NCBI GenBank assembly: GCA_003443635.1
Contig: CP031964.1
Span: 2,884,321-2,948,320, forward strand
Direction of reading: 5' to 3'
Length of the DNA stretch: 64,000 bases
From: Flavobacteriaceae bacterium
GTDB lineage: Bacteria; Bacteroidota; Bacteroidia; Flavobacteriales; Flavobacteriaceae
In this document: positions 41,988 through 51,190 of the stretch, one piece after another
How the letters are laid out: every line of letters begins with the position of its first letter
How positions within the stretch are numbered: position 1 is the first letter of the stretch
Translations under genes and position numbers: made by a program
The notes under the pieces: model-generated
What the model saw: the letters and a program-made list of their open reading frames with translations, nothing else
Told to the model about the DNA's origin: nothing
The model's database searches: none

Positions 41988-44246
41988 ATGAATAGAAAAT
42001 TTAAATACTTTGCATTTATAATTGTGCTTTTTAATTTTAATAACCTAATAGCTCAAGATGCTTTAGATTCAAGAATGCTTTCTTTAGATAGAATATACAA
42101 TTCGAGAGAGTTTAACCAACAAAGAGAAAGAACAATACAATGGATAGAAAACGGAGATGCTTTTATTACAATTGAAAAATCTGTTAATTCTCCCAATGCA
42201 GATGAATTAATTTATTATAAAAGTGCCTCTCAAGAGCGAACATCTTTTCTATCAGCAGAATCCTTAAAAGTAAATGGAAAATCTTTACCTATAGAAAGTT
42301 TTACACTTTCCTCTGATGAATCAAAAATATTAATTTTCACTAATTCAAGTCGTGTTTGGAGATCAAATACAAAGGGAGATTATTGGGTATATGATTTGAC
42401 TACTAAAAAATTAAAGCAGTTAGGAAAATCTCTCGAATCGTCATCATTGATGTTTGCAAAATTTTCTTCTAACAACAATTTTGTTTCTTATGTACATAAG
42501 TTTAATATTTATAAAGAAGATTTTCAATCTGGAGATATTACACAATTAACTTTTGATGGAAATGGAAAAATAATTAATGGCACATTTGATTGGGTATACG
42601 AGGAAGAATTCGGAAAAAGAGATGGGTATAACTTAAGTCCTAATTCTGAACATATCGCTTTTTGGCAATTAGATGCTTCAAAAATTGGTACTTTTTATAT
42701 GATTAATAATACTGATTCTATTTATTCTAAACCTATTCCTTTACAATACCCTAAAGTTGGCCAAGATCCATCATCAGCCAAAATAGGTGTTATAAATTTA
42801 TCTAACAAAAAAATAGTTTGGGTTCCATTAGAAGGTGGAGCTAAAGAAAATTATATTCCTGGAATTCAATGGGTAAACGATGATTTATTATTGATTCAAC
42901 AAATGAATCGTCATCAAAATCAATTAATTGTATGGTCTTATAAGCCTTCGACAAAAGCGCTTACAAAAATTTATACTGAGAAAGAAGATACATGGGTAGA
43001 TTTAGGGTACCCAGATATATCTGCTAACAATTGGGGGAATAATGATTTACCCCTTGTAGAAAATAAAACTTCTTTTTTACGGATGACAGAGAATGATAAA
43101 TGGCGACATATTTATAAAATAGAAATTTCAACAGGAATTAAAACACTTATTACACCGTTTGATTATGATGTTGCTTCAATGCGAGTTTCTACTAACAAAA
43201 ATGTATACTTTATTGCATCTCCAAATAATAGTACACAACGTTATTTATATAGTACTGATTTAAAAGGCAAAGGAAAAGTAAAACGTTTAACACCTGATTC
43301 TTTTAAAGGCATTAATGATTATAATATCTCACCTAATGGTATTTACGGTGTACATTCTCATGAAAGCTCGAAGGAAGTTAGAACAGTAAGGTTTATAAGT
43401 TTACCAGACCATAAAACATTAAAAAAATTAATTGATAATAAGGCTTATAAAGAAAAACTTACTTCTCTTGAGTTACCTGAAATAAAATTCTCTAAAGTAA
43501 CTACTGAAGAAGGAATAGAAATTGATGTAAGAATGGTTTTACCTATAAATTTTAATCCTTCCAAAAAATACCCTGTACTATTTCATGTCTATGGTGAGCC
43601 TTGGTCTCAAGTAGCTACAGATACTCAAGTGGGTTTATGGAATATAATGATGGCTCAAAAAGGGTATGTTATTATTGATATGGATAATAGAGGGACTCCT
43701 TGCTTAAAAGGAAGTGCATGGCGTAAAAGTATTTACAGAAAAATTGGTGTATTAAATACAAGAGATCAAGCTTTAGCTGCTAAAGAAATCCTTAAGTTGG
43801 ATTACTTAGATAACGAACGCACTGCTGTTTGGGGCTGGAGTGGTGGTGGCTCAATGACCTTAAACCTCATGTTTCAGTTTCCTAAAATCTATAAAACAGG
43901 GGTAGCTGTAGCAGCAGTTTCTAACCAATTAATTTATGATAATATTTATCAAGAGCGTTATATGGGATTACCACAAGAAAACAAAGAGGATTTTATAAAT
44001 GGATCGCCTTTAACATATGCGAAAAACTTACAAGGAAACCTTCTTGTTATACACGGCACAGGAGATGACAATGTACATTATCAAAGTGCAGAATTTTTAA
44101 TAAATGAATTAATCAGGCAAAATAAACAGTTTCAATTTATGCCATATCCAAATCGTTCTCATGGAATTTATGAAGGAAGAAATACGCGTAGGCATTTATA
44201 TACCTTATTAACAAACTATATATTAAAAAATACACCTCCAAATTAA
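41988..44246 (+). CDS. Dipeptidyl-peptidase IV family S9 peptidase
   Basis: 752 residues with signal peptide (cleavage near LIAQ, residue 23). A DPP IV-type eight-blade propeller spans ~40-500, with the Glu motif YEEEFGKRDGYN (Glu205-207), which binds the substrate N-terminus. The hydrolase domain has Ser618 (GWSGGGSM), Asp693 (GTGDDNVH) and His725 (RSHGIYEG). It removes X-Pro dipeptides from peptides in the periplasm. Length and motifs are complete. Confidence 0.94.
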   Translation: MNRKFKYFAFIIVLFNFNNLIAQDALDSRMLSLDRIYNSREFNQQRERTIQWIENGDAFITIEKSVNSPNADELIYYKSASQERTSFLSAESLKVNGKSLPIESFTLSSDESKILIFTNSSRVWRSNTKGDYWVYDLTTKKLKQLGKSLESSSLMFAKFSSNNNFVSYVHKFNIYKEDFQSGDITQLTFDGNGKIINGTFDWVYEEEFGKRDGYNLSPNSEHIAFWQLDASKIGTFYMINNTDSIYSKPIPLQYPKVGQDPSSAKIGVINLSNKKIVWVPLEGGAKENYIPGIQWVNDDLLLIQQMNRHQNQLIVWSYKPSTKALTKIYTEKEDTWVDLGYPDISANNWGNNDLPLVENKTSFLRMTENDKWRHIYKIEISTGIKTLITPFDYDVASMRVSTNKNVYFIASPNNSTQRYLYSTDLKGKGKVKRLTPDSFKGINDYNISPNGIYGVHSHESSKEVRTVRFISLPDHKTLKKLIDNKAYKEKLTSLELPEIKFSKVTTEEGIEIDVRMVLPINFNPSKKYPVLFHVYGEPWSQVATDTQVGLWNIMMAQKGYVIIDMDNRGTPCLKGSAWRKSIYRKIGVLNTRDQALAAKEILKLDYLDNERTAVWGWSGGGSMTLNLMFQFPKIYKTGVAVAAVSNQLIYDNIYQERYMGLPQENKEDFINGSPLTYAKNLQGNLLVIHGTGDDNVHYQSAEFLINELIRQNKQFQFMPYPNRSHGIYEGRNTRRHLYTLLTNYILKNTPPN

Positions 44247-44307
44247 TTTACTTATATTTAGAGTAATACAAATTATATTTTTCATTAATCTCTAGATTAT
44301 CAATACA

Positions 44308-44676
44308 ATGGAAGAAAAAAGACACTATGCAGTAATCGATCCTTATAACAGGAAGTTGACCTTAAAGTATAAAGGGAATATATTAGCAGAAACTACCGAC
44401 GCTTTAATCTTAAAAGAAGTTGGAAAAGGTGTTTATAATCCTGTATTATATTTCCCAAAAGATGCTCTAAAAATGGAATTGGAATTAGAATCTTCACGTC
44501 AAAGTCATTGCCCAATTAAAGGCGATGCTACTTATTGGAATATTAAAGATGATTATACTAATAATTATTTTGCTTGGAGTTATGAAGAAGAAGGTGTATT
44601 ACCTCGTGCTAAAAAAATAAAGGGATATATTGCTTTTAATATGGAATATGTTACACTTATTTCGGAGCCAATTTAA
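44308..44676 (+). CDS. DUF427 domain protein
   Basis: 122 residues without signal peptide: a compact beta-fold with RHYAVIDPYNRKLTLKYKG, CPIKGDATYWNI and YFAWSYEEE, the typical DUF427 features. The family's role is not established. It ends 1 nt before the stop codon of the convergent UDG-like gene, so the two genes nearly touch. Confidence 0.85.
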   Translation: MEEKRHYAVIDPYNRKLTLKYKGNILAETTDALILKEVGKGVYNPVLYFPKDALKMELELESSRQSHCPIKGDATYWNIKDDYTNNYFAWSYEEEGVLPRAKKIKGYIAFNMEYVTLISEPI

Positions 44677-44677
44677 A

Positions 44678-45358
44678 CTAAAAAAACTCTCGATATTGCA
44701 TTACTCTAAAATCAAACGTGTTAAACTTTGGGTTTTTAGCTTTTAACTGTTTGTACAATGGCATACTTCCTATAGAAACATTTGCTGCACCTGAACCTGA
44801 GGTTAGAGATACGGTTTTAACAGTTCGTACATTTTGTACAGACCCCTTCACTTCGTTTGGAATGACAAATTGATGAATCCGTGGTACTTCATTACTGACT
44901 AATTCCAGTTTAATATTATAATCTTTTATATGCTTTCTAAAAAAATATTCTGGTCCATTTTTACTATTACCTCCAGTGAATAGCAAAGTATCAACATTAG
45001 GGTATTGCTTTAAGTAACCTATAATATCTCTAAGTTTAATATTTTTCATCCCAAGATCGGAAGCATCAATCTTTTCTCGTTCAGCGCTTTCAACAATATC
45101 ACACACTCCTATTTTATGTTTTATTAAAAATGCTTTTCGTTCTTGTACAGCTTCTTGAGAATTGTCATATCGTAAATTTAGATTATGAATTTTATCAATT
45201 TTTAACCATAATGAATTATAACAACTACCATAACAAAAATCAACATCTTTTTCTAATAAATCTCCTGTAGAAAACCGTGGAGGTGGTAGCGTACCCACAA
45301 TTAATTTAGTAGTATCGTTTTGTATAAAAGGTGGGTATGGGTGTCTATGAAAAAACAT
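44678..45358 (-). CDS. Uracil-DNA glycosylase superfamily protein with repeat insertion
   Basis: 226 residues. The UDG-type fold is shown by KLIVGTLPPPRFSTGD, YGSCYNSLW, an acidic GVCDIVESAERE motif and a late TSGSGAANV segment in the place of the second active-site motif. Between them, residues ~164-172 (FVIPNEVKG) are encoded by a dispersed repeat at 44845-44867, inserted in frame. The enzyme may excise damaged bases; activity has to be doubted until the effect of the insertion is known. It overlaps the upstream gene by 1 nt (TAATG). Confidence 0.78.
   Translation of the reverse strand: MFFHRHPYPPFIQNDTTKLIVGTLPPPRFSTGDLLEKDVDFCYGSCYNSLWLKIDKIHNLNLRYDNSQEAVQERKAFLIKHKIGVCDIVESAEREKIDASDLGMKNIKLRDIIGYLKQYPNVDTLLFTGGNSKNGPEYFFRKHIKDYNIKLELVSNEVPRIHQFVIPNEVKGSVQNVRTVKTVSLTSGSGAANVSIGSMPLYKQLKAKNPKFNTFDFRVMQYREFF
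44845..44867 (-). repeat. Dispersed repeat half translated inside the UDG-like gene
   Basis: 23 nt identical (on the minus strand) to 34083-34105 in the trp operon, beginning TGTCATTCCAAACGAAG. It is read in frame as V-I-P-N-E-V-K. GTACATTTTGTAC next to it (44828-44840) forms a small further palindrome. Confidence 0.8.
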
Positions 45359-46080
45359 TATAGTGTATTTAAAAGTTGTTCGACTTCTATAATTGTCGCT
45401 CTATATGTTTGCCTATTTAACTTTGTCATATGTTCAGATTCTGTATAAATTTCTTCCAAAATTTCTTTAGCATCTGCTTGCTTATTTCTACTTATTAAAA
45501 ATTTGGCAAGAATTAAACGTTCTTGATAAAATGAATAACGTTGATCTATTTTTCGCAATTCGATTTCAGCTTTATCTAATTGTTTTAGTTTTTCAAGTGT
45601 TAATCCGTATAAGAATTGAATTTTAGATTTTTGAAACTCTCTCTTATCTTTTATTTTATTTACATAAAAAACAACATTCTTATAATCTTCAATTTCAAAA
45701 AATGAAGTTATTAATTGCGTTATCACATAATAATCATCTTGAAAACTTGAAGATAATGTTTCTTTATAATGATGAATTGCTTTTTGATAATCTTTAACAC
45801 CAAAGAGTGCATCTGCAAAATTCACTCTATTTTGAAATGTATCTGAAAATTGAAGTTGCTTTTCTAAATCACTAACTCTCTTTCCTGGATTAATAATTGT
45901 TGTGACCTCCTTTTGTATGCTTTCAACATCCTGCCTATTAAATACCTTTAAAAACAAATAGATAAGGCTTCCTAAAAGAGGTAGAAAAAGAATTAAAAAC
46001 ACCCAGTAATATTCATTTCTGTTTTTATATAAGTGATATATACAAAACACTTGCAATGCAACAATAAAATAATAATACAT
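45358..46080 (-). CDS. Membrane-anchored TPR-like protein
   Basis: 240 residues. Two N-terminal helices separated by NRNEYYW resemble the PLDc_N (phospholipase D nuclease N-terminal) membrane domain (FLILFLPLLGSLIYLFLK). The remaining ~180 residues form helical TPR-like repeats (FADALFGVKDYQKAIHHYKE, LTLEKLKQLDKAEIELRKI). TPRs usually hold protein partners. It overlaps the UDG-like gene by 1 nt. The function is unknown. Confidence 0.72.
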   Translation of the reverse strand: MYYYFIVALQVFCIYHLYKNRNEYYWVFLILFLPLLGSLIYLFLKVFNRQDVESIQKEVTTIINPGKRVSDLEKQLQFSDTFQNRVNFADALFGVKDYQKAIHHYKETLSSSFQDDYYVITQLITSFFEIEDYKNVVFYVNKIKDKREFQKSKIQFLYGLTLEKLKQLDKAEIELRKIDQRYSFYQERLILAKFLISRNKQADAKEILEEIYTESEHMTKLNRQTYRATIIEVEQLLNTL

Positions 46081-46175
46081 TCAGTTTTTGTTTAACTACG
46101 AAAGTAAGTAAAATAACAATCTTTAAAAAAATCACTATCTTATAACATATTTTTTTAAACTTAAAATATTATGTA

Positions 46176-46322
46176 ATGGGAAAAGGTGATAAAAAAACTA
46201 GACGCGGAAAAATTAGTTTAGGTACTTTTGGAGTTAGACGGCCGAGAAAAAAAGCTAAACCTATAATTGTCGAAAAACCTAAAAAGAAAACCACTACTAA
46301 AAAAACAGCGGCAAAAAAATAA
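46176..46322 (+). CDS. 30S ribosomal protein THX
   Basis: 48 residues, MGKGDKKTRRGKISLGTFG then VRRPRKKAKP and a Lys/Thr/Ala tail. The start matches the Bacteroidota form of THX (bS31), a tiny basic protein bound to the head of the small subunit. The gene lies alone between two minus-strand genes; it starts 95 nt from the divergent TPR-like gene. Confidence 0.92.
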   Translation: MGKGDKKTRRGKISLGTFGVRRPRKKAKPIIVEKPKKKTTTKKTAAKK

Positions 46323-46339
46323 TATTTATAAATTACAAT

Positions 46340-47098
46340 TTATCTTATAAAAACTAAGTCGGTATCGGTAGACATTGTTTCACTAAAACCATAGCCTTCA
46401 TAATTAAAGTTTTTAATGTCATCAATACTATTTGCATTAGTATCAACAACATATCGTGCCATATAACCTCTTGCTTGCTTTGCAAACGTCATAATCATTT
46501 TATATTCTCCATTTTTAAGGTCTTTAAAATGCGCTGTAACTACAGGTACTTTTAACGCTTTAGTATCAATAGCTTTAAAATATTCATTACTCGCTAAGTT
46601 TAAAAATAATTCGTTATCATCTAACTCTTCATTTAACTTAGTGGTAATTTTCTTTTTCCAGAATTCGTATAAATTCTTTTTTACTCCTACTGGAAATTTT
46701 GTTCCCATTTCTAAACGATACGGTTGGATTAAATCCATAGGTTTTAACAAACCATATAACCCAGAAAGAATTCTAACAGAATTCTGAAGTGTTTCAATTT
46801 TATTTTCAGGAATACTATAAGCATCTAAACCACGATATACATCTCCGCTAAACGCATAAACGGCTTGTCTAGCATTATCATTTGTAAATGGCAAAGACCA
46901 TTCTTGGTTACGAGTATAATTAAGTTGCCCCAATGCATCAGAAATACTCATTAATTTAGATAAACTTCTAGCCGATTTTTTTTTCAGTAATTTATTTAAA
47001 CGCTCAGATTCGGTTAAAAAAGAAGATTCGGTTATGATTTGTGATGGTAATTCACGTTCGAAATCTAAAGATTTTGCTGGAGATATAACTAATTTCAT
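46340..47098 (-). CDS. yaaA: Peroxide stress protein YaaA
   Basis: 252 residues from the preferred start MKLVISPAKSLDFE at 47098; a longer frame from GTG at 47122 adds MEMKNTFS, which is partly encoded by a hairpin and is unlike the family. Motifs SARSLSKLMSISD, RVLSGLYGLLKP (here VRILSGLYGLLKPMDLI) and NLASNEYFKAI are those of YaaA/UPF0246. In E. coli YaaA limits iron-driven damage under peroxide. Confidence 0.93.
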   Translation of the reverse strand: MKLVISPAKSLDFERELPSQIITESSFLTESERLNKLLKKKSARSLSKLMSISDALGQLNYTRNQEWSLPFTNDNARQAVYAFSGDVYRGLDAYSIPENKIETLQNSVRILSGLYGLLKPMDLIQPYRLEMGTKFPVGVKKNLYEFWKKKITTKLNEELDDNELFLNLASNEYFKAIDTKALKVPVVTAHFKDLKNGEYKMIMTFAKQARGYMARYVVDTNANSIDDIKNFNYEGYGFSETMSTDTDLVFIR

Positions 47099-47114
47099 TG
47101 AAAAGGTATTTTTC

Positions 47115-47134
47115 ATTTCCACAAAAGTGGAAAT
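47115..47134 (-). repeat. Hairpin upstream of yaaA
   Basis: ATTTCCAC (47115-47122) and GTGGAAAT (47127-47134) around AAAA, 17 nt before the yaaA ATG, within its probable 5' UTR. It could affect translation or be a small dispersed repeat. Confidence 0.45.
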
Positions 47135-47236
47135 CTATTTTTTAAACATTCAAATTTACAATTAAGCCTTTAGTTTTGAAACCTTAAGCTACACTTATTC
47201 ATAATAGTCGTATAGGCATATTCAATACTTTCCTAA

Positions 47237-48271
47237 TTATCCATCTAAATGTTTTGTGTACATCTTCCACTTCTCGATACATTGTTTCATATCTTCAGGA
47301 AGCTCTTGAGAAAAAGATAACTTATTTCCGGTTTTTGGATGTATAAATCCTAAGGTTTTTGCATGTAATGCTTGTCTTGGTAGCACTTTAAAGCAATTTT
47401 CAACAAACTGTTTGTATTTAGTAAATGTTGTTCCTTTTAAAATACGTTCGCCTCCATAGCGTTCATCGTTAAACAATGTATGCCCTATATGTTTCATATG
47501 TACACGTATTTGATGTGTACGACCTGTTTCAAGCTTACAGGATACTAAAGTAACGTATCCTAAACGTTCTAAAACTTTATAATGTGTAATTGCTGGCTTC
47601 CCTCTTTCATCTGCGTCATCTCCATCAAATACTGTATTTTGCAATCTATTTTTTGGATGACGACCAATATGCCCCTCGACTGTACCTTCATCATTTTCAA
47701 CGTTACCCCAAACAAGAGCAATATACTCACGTTCACTGCTTTTATCAAAAAATTGCTTTGCCAAATGTGTCATTGCATATTCAGTTTTAGCAACTACTAA
47801 TAAACCACTGGTGTCTTTATCTATTCGATGTACTAAGCCTGGTCGCTCATCGGAGTTTTTAGGCAAATTTTCGAAATGAAAAGTCAACGCATTAATTAAG
47901 GTTCCTGAATAATTACCATGTCCAGGATGTACTACCATCCCTGCAGGTTTATTAACTACAAGTAACTCATCATCTTCATATATAATATCTAAAGGAATAT
48001 TCTCAGGTGTTAGTAAATACTCATAAGGTGGATGTGAAAATAGCACCTTTATCTCATCAAAAGGTTTTACCTTATAATTAGATTTAACAGGTTCTCCATT
48101 TACATAAATACTACCCTCCTTTGCTGCAGCTTGTATTTTAGTTCGGGTAGCATTCTCAATAAAATTCATTAGATATTTATCTATGCGTAATGGTTGCTGC
48201 CCTTTTTCAGCTACAAAAGAATGGTGTTCGTAAAGGTCGTTATTATCTTCAGGCAGCGTATTATTATCCAT
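47237..48271 (-). CDS. rluD: RluA-family 23S rRNA pseudouridine synthase (RluD-like)
   Basis: 344 residues. An S4 RNA-binding domain at ~23-85 (RIDKYLMNFIENATRTKIQA) is followed by the synthase domain with LVHRIDKDTSGLLVVAK (catalytic Asp), RHPKNRLQ and GRTHQIRVHMKHIGH. It probably makes pseudouridines in helix 69 of 23S rRNA, as RluD does. The PASTA gene lies 11 nt upstream, a pairing common in Flavobacteriia. Confidence 0.92.
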   Translation of the reverse strand: MDNNTLPEDNNDLYEHHSFVAEKGQQPLRIDKYLMNFIENATRTKIQAAAKEGSIYVNGEPVKSNYKVKPFDEIKVLFSHPPYEYLLTPENIPLDIIYEDDELLVVNKPAGMVVHPGHGNYSGTLINALTFHFENLPKNSDERPGLVHRIDKDTSGLLVVAKTEYAMTHLAKQFFDKSSEREYIALVWGNVENDEGTVEGHIGRHPKNRLQNTVFDGDDADERGKPAITHYKVLERLGYVTLVSCKLETGRTHQIRVHMKHIGHTLFNDERYGGERILKGTTFTKYKQFVENCFKVLPRQALHAKTLGFIHPKTGNKLSFSQELPEDMKQCIEKWKMYTKHLDG

Positions 48272-48282
48272 AATAATAAGGG

Positions 48283-48837
48283 TTATTGGCGTTTCCCGTT
48301 TCCGAGAACCAAATCTATTTTAGAAGTTTTCTCTAACATAGTTCCCTCTTTTATAGAACTCCCTTTGTGCTTCATTTGTATCACTTCGTCTTTACCAATA
48401 TCATTAACATAAGTAATATTTCCTATAGTAAACCCTAGAGCTTCTAAAGTTGGTTTTGCTTGACGAATAGTACGTCTTACAATATTTGGCACTGCTACTT
48501 TTTTATATCCAGATGGGTTAAGTGTAAGGTAAATTTTTCGATTTTCTTTTACTAAAGATCCACCATCTGGCTGTTGGTCAATCACAGAATATTTAGGATA
48601 TTTTGGATTGTAATTTGCTGAATCTTGCACTACCATTTCAAGATCATTATCATTCAATTCAATCTCTACGATATCTAAAGTCTTTCCCTTTAATAAAGGT
48701 ACTTCAACAAACTCACCATGATTGGTATAAGATTTTAACCAAAACAATACAAGGAAACATAAAACTATAATTGCTACAATTGCGATTGCTAATTGCTTTA
48801 AAAATACTTTACTGGTAAGGAATTTAATAATTTGCAT
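48283..48837 (-). CDS. PASTA domain membrane protein
   Basis: 184 residues. A single TM helix (~13-34, LAIAIVAIIVLCFLVLFWL) is followed by two PASTA units, VEVPLLKGKTLDIVEIEL and VAVPNIVRRTIRQAKPTLEA, each with the PDGGSLVKENRKIYLTLNP or GSSIKEGTMLEK end. PASTA domains bind peptidoglycan fragments. The neighbour ddl makes D-Ala-D-Ala, so a wall link is plausible. A -7 match (TAGTTTTG, minus strand) lies at 48857-48864. Confidence 0.9.
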   Translation of the reverse strand: MQIIKFLTSKVFLKQLAIAIVAIIVLCFLVLFWLKSYTNHGEFVEVPLLKGKTLDIVEIELNDNDLEMVVQDSANYNPKYPKYSVIDQQPDGGSLVKENRKIYLTLNPSGYKKVAVPNIVRRTIRQAKPTLEALGFTIGNITYVNDIGKDEVIQMKHKGSSIKEGTMLEKTSKIDLVLGNGKRQ

Positions 48838-48856
48838 CGTCTGGTTGAATATTAAA

Positions 48857-48864
48857 CAAAACTA
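48857..48864 (-). promoter_or_regulatory. Possible -7 box of the PASTA-rluD operon
   Basis: The minus strand reads TAGTTTTG, an exact -7 match ~20 nt before the ATG. No matching TTG. Confidence 0.4.
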
Positions 48865-49104
48865 AACAATTTTCTGATTTTAAACCGTTGTTTAAATGTT
48901 GTTTTTAAGCTTAGTTTTTGAGTGATTTTAAATTAGTTATATAATAGTAATTGTTTTTACATCTTATATACGTACAAAAAATATAAAAAGGTCATCTGAG
49001 TATTTAATTTTTATGGCGTTCGTTTCTTTTAGATGAAATAAATGATATTTTTACAAAACGATTAATCTCGTTGTTTATTGAGTTTTAAAATCACTTCAGT
49101 TTAA

Positions 49105-50082
49105 ATGAAAAAAAACATCGCCATTATTATGGGTGGATATTCTAGCGAATATGAGATTTCCTTAAAAAGCGGAAATATAGTTTACGACACATTAGATAAG
49201 AAAAAATACAACGCATATCGCATTCATATTTTTAAAGACAAATGGGTATATGTTGATGCTAATAATGGAGAATTCCCTGTAAATAAAGATAATTTCTCCG
49301 TACGAGTAGCAAATCAAGTTATTCGCTTTGATTGTGTGTTTAATGCAATCCATGGATCGCCTGGTGAAGATGGTTATATGCAAGGGTATTTTGAATTATT
49401 AAATATCCCACATACCTCATGTGGAATGTATCAAGCTGCATTAACATTTAATAAACGTGATTGCTTAAGTGTCTTAAAGCCTTATTGTATTAAAACTGCT
49501 GACTCTTATTATTTAAATCTTGGAGATGTTTTAGATGAAGATACTATTATCGCTAAAGTTGGCTTGCCTTGTTTTGTAAAGGCAAATAAAGCAGGAAGTA
49601 GTTTTGGTATAACTAAAGTATATAAAAAAGAAGATTTAAAAAGAGCAGTTAAAACTGCTTTTGATGAAGATGATGAAGTTATTATCGAATCTTTTTTGGA
49701 TGGCACTGAAGTTTCTGTTGGTGTAATCACATACAAAGGAAAAACTAAAGTATTACCAATTACTGAGATTGTAAGTGAAAATGATTTTTTCGATTATAAA
49801 GCTAAATATTTAGGCGAATCACAAGAAATCACTCCTGCTAGAATTTCTGATGAAATGGCAAAAAAAGTAACTGTTGTAGCAAAGCAGGTATATGAAATTT
49901 TAAAGATGAAAGGCTTTAGCAGAAGTGAATTTATTTTTAAAGATGGAGAGCCTCATTTATTAGAAGTAAATACAGTACCTGGATTAACTAAAGAAAGTAT
50001 TTTACCTCAGCAAGCTGCAGCTGCAGGAATATCTTTAGAAGATTTATTTGGTAATGCCATTGAAGAAGCTTTAAAAAGTTAA
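49105..50082 (+). CDS. ddl: D-alanine--D-alanine ligase
   Basis: 325 residues, ATP-grasp enzyme: IIMGGYSSEYEISLKSG at the N-terminus, NAIHGSPGEDGYMQGYFE, ATP lid with KANKAGSSFGITKV, and the metal/substrate motif FSRSEFIFKDGEPHLLEVNT followed by VPGLTKESI. It makes the D-Ala-D-Ala of peptidoglycan precursors in the cytosol. It is divergent from the PASTA gene. Confidence 0.96.
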   Translation: MKKNIAIIMGGYSSEYEISLKSGNIVYDTLDKKKYNAYRIHIFKDKWVYVDANNGEFPVNKDNFSVRVANQVIRFDCVFNAIHGSPGEDGYMQGYFELLNIPHTSCGMYQAALTFNKRDCLSVLKPYCIKTADSYYLNLGDVLDEDTIIAKVGLPCFVKANKAGSSFGITKVYKKEDLKRAVKTAFDEDDEVIIESFLDGTEVSVGVITYKGKTKVLPITEIVSENDFFDYKAKYLGESQEITPARISDEMAKKVTVVAKQVYEILKMKGFSRSEFIFKDGEPHLLEVNTVPGLTKESILPQQAAAAGISLEDLFGNAIEEALKS

Positions 50083-50192
50083 ATTCAAAAAATCTAAGCT
50101 CTTACAACAACTAGTAATAATCTTAATTTCAAATTAAAATATTATATTAGTTCTCTAATAAAAATTATCCTAAGCTTACATAAGAGACATAT

Positions 50193-50654
50193 ATGAAGAA
50201 AGCTATTTTTCCAGGATCTTTTGATCCTTTAACACTAGGTCACTACGATATTATTAAACGTGGTGTAAAGCTTTTTGATGAAGTTACTGTAGCTATAGGA
50301 GTAAATGCTTCTAAAAAATATATGTTTACTTTAGAAGAACGTATGGAGTTCATTAGGCAAGCATTTGTAAACGAACCAAAAGTAAAAGTCACTTCTTACA
50401 AAGGTTTAACAGTTGATTATTGCAAGGAAATTGGTATAAAATTTATTTTACGTGGGCTCCGTAATCCTGCAGATTTTGAATTCGAAAAAGCAATAGCTCA
50501 CACAAATAGAGATTTAGCACCTATAGAAACCGTTTTTTTACTTACTGCAGCAAAAACATCATATATTGCTTCATCTATTGTTCGTGATGTAATTAGAAAT
50601 AATGGCGATTACACTAAACTTGTTCCTAAAAGTGTGCGTATTAAACAATCTTAA
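50193..50654 (+). CDS. coaD: Phosphopantetheine adenylyltransferase
   Basis: 153 residues with AIFPGSFDPLTLGHYDII (the HxGH signature, here GHYD), FILRGLRNPADFEFEKAIA and KTSYIASSIVRDV. It adds AMP to 4'-phosphopantetheine in coenzyme A synthesis. It is preceded by ddl and followed after 24 nt by a gene of unknown function. Confidence 0.96.
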   Translation: MKKAIFPGSFDPLTLGHYDIIKRGVKLFDEVTVAIGVNASKKYMFTLEERMEFIRQAFVNEPKVKVTSYKGLTVDYCKEIGIKFILRGLRNPADFEFEKAIAHTNRDLAPIETVFLLTAAKTSYIASSIVRDVIRNNGDYTKLVPKSVRIKQS

Positions 50655-50678
50655 ATTTTCTAAACCTATTAATATTAT

Positions 50679-51188
50679 ATGGAAACTTCCAAATTTCACC
50701 AATTGTGCAAAGCATACGATAATGCACAAACTAATTTTGAAAATTACAAAACCGATTGTCATACGTTTTCAATTGAGTTCGTAAAAGAGATCAAAACATA
50801 TTACGAAGTGCCCGATAGTCAGTTTTCGTTATACCGTATTGATCCTCAACAAGGGTTTGATTTAGTACAATCTGCACTCATACATGCCATTCGTTTAGAA
50901 CAAGATCATTTTTGGCATTTCGGAATTGGACTTACTGTTTGTAAAGCTCCAGAAACTTTACCAGAAGAGTTAATTTTAGCTCATTTAATGTTTAGAAAAA
51001 ATAGTAATGGTAACTTCTCTGTGAAATCTGCACATATGAAAAAAGAGTTTGAAGTCATAAAAGGAGATTCTAAATCTTATACTCCGTTTCTTGATGCTTT
51101 GTTTGAAAGTATTATAACTTCTTATAACAATCAACTACAACAGTTTTTAAAAGCAAAAACAACACGTAAGTTAGGGTTTCAGAGGTAA
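50679..51188 (+). CDS. Conserved-looking protein of unknown function
   Basis: 169 residues without signal peptide or TM helix. Features include an N-terminal helix, SQFSLYRIDPQQGFDLVQSA, DHFWHFGIGLTVCKAPETL and PEELILAHLMFRK. I recognise no family. It follows coaD by 24 nt on the same strand and may be cotranscribed. It converges with the T9SS protein gene (2 nt between stops). Confidence 0.65.
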   Translation: METSKFHQLCKAYDNAQTNFENYKTDCHTFSIEFVKEIKTYYEVPDSQFSLYRIDPQQGFDLVQSALIHAIRLEQDHFWHFGIGLTVCKAPETLPEELILAHLMFRKNSNGNFSVKSAHMKKEFEVIKGDSKSYTPFLDALFESIITSYNNQLQQFLKAKTTRKLGFQR

Positions 51189-51190
51189 TA

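Noticed and set aside
47099..47122. Longer N-terminus for YaaA from GTG
   Set aside because: The extra eight residues come partly from a hairpin; family members start at MK-x-x-ISPAKS.
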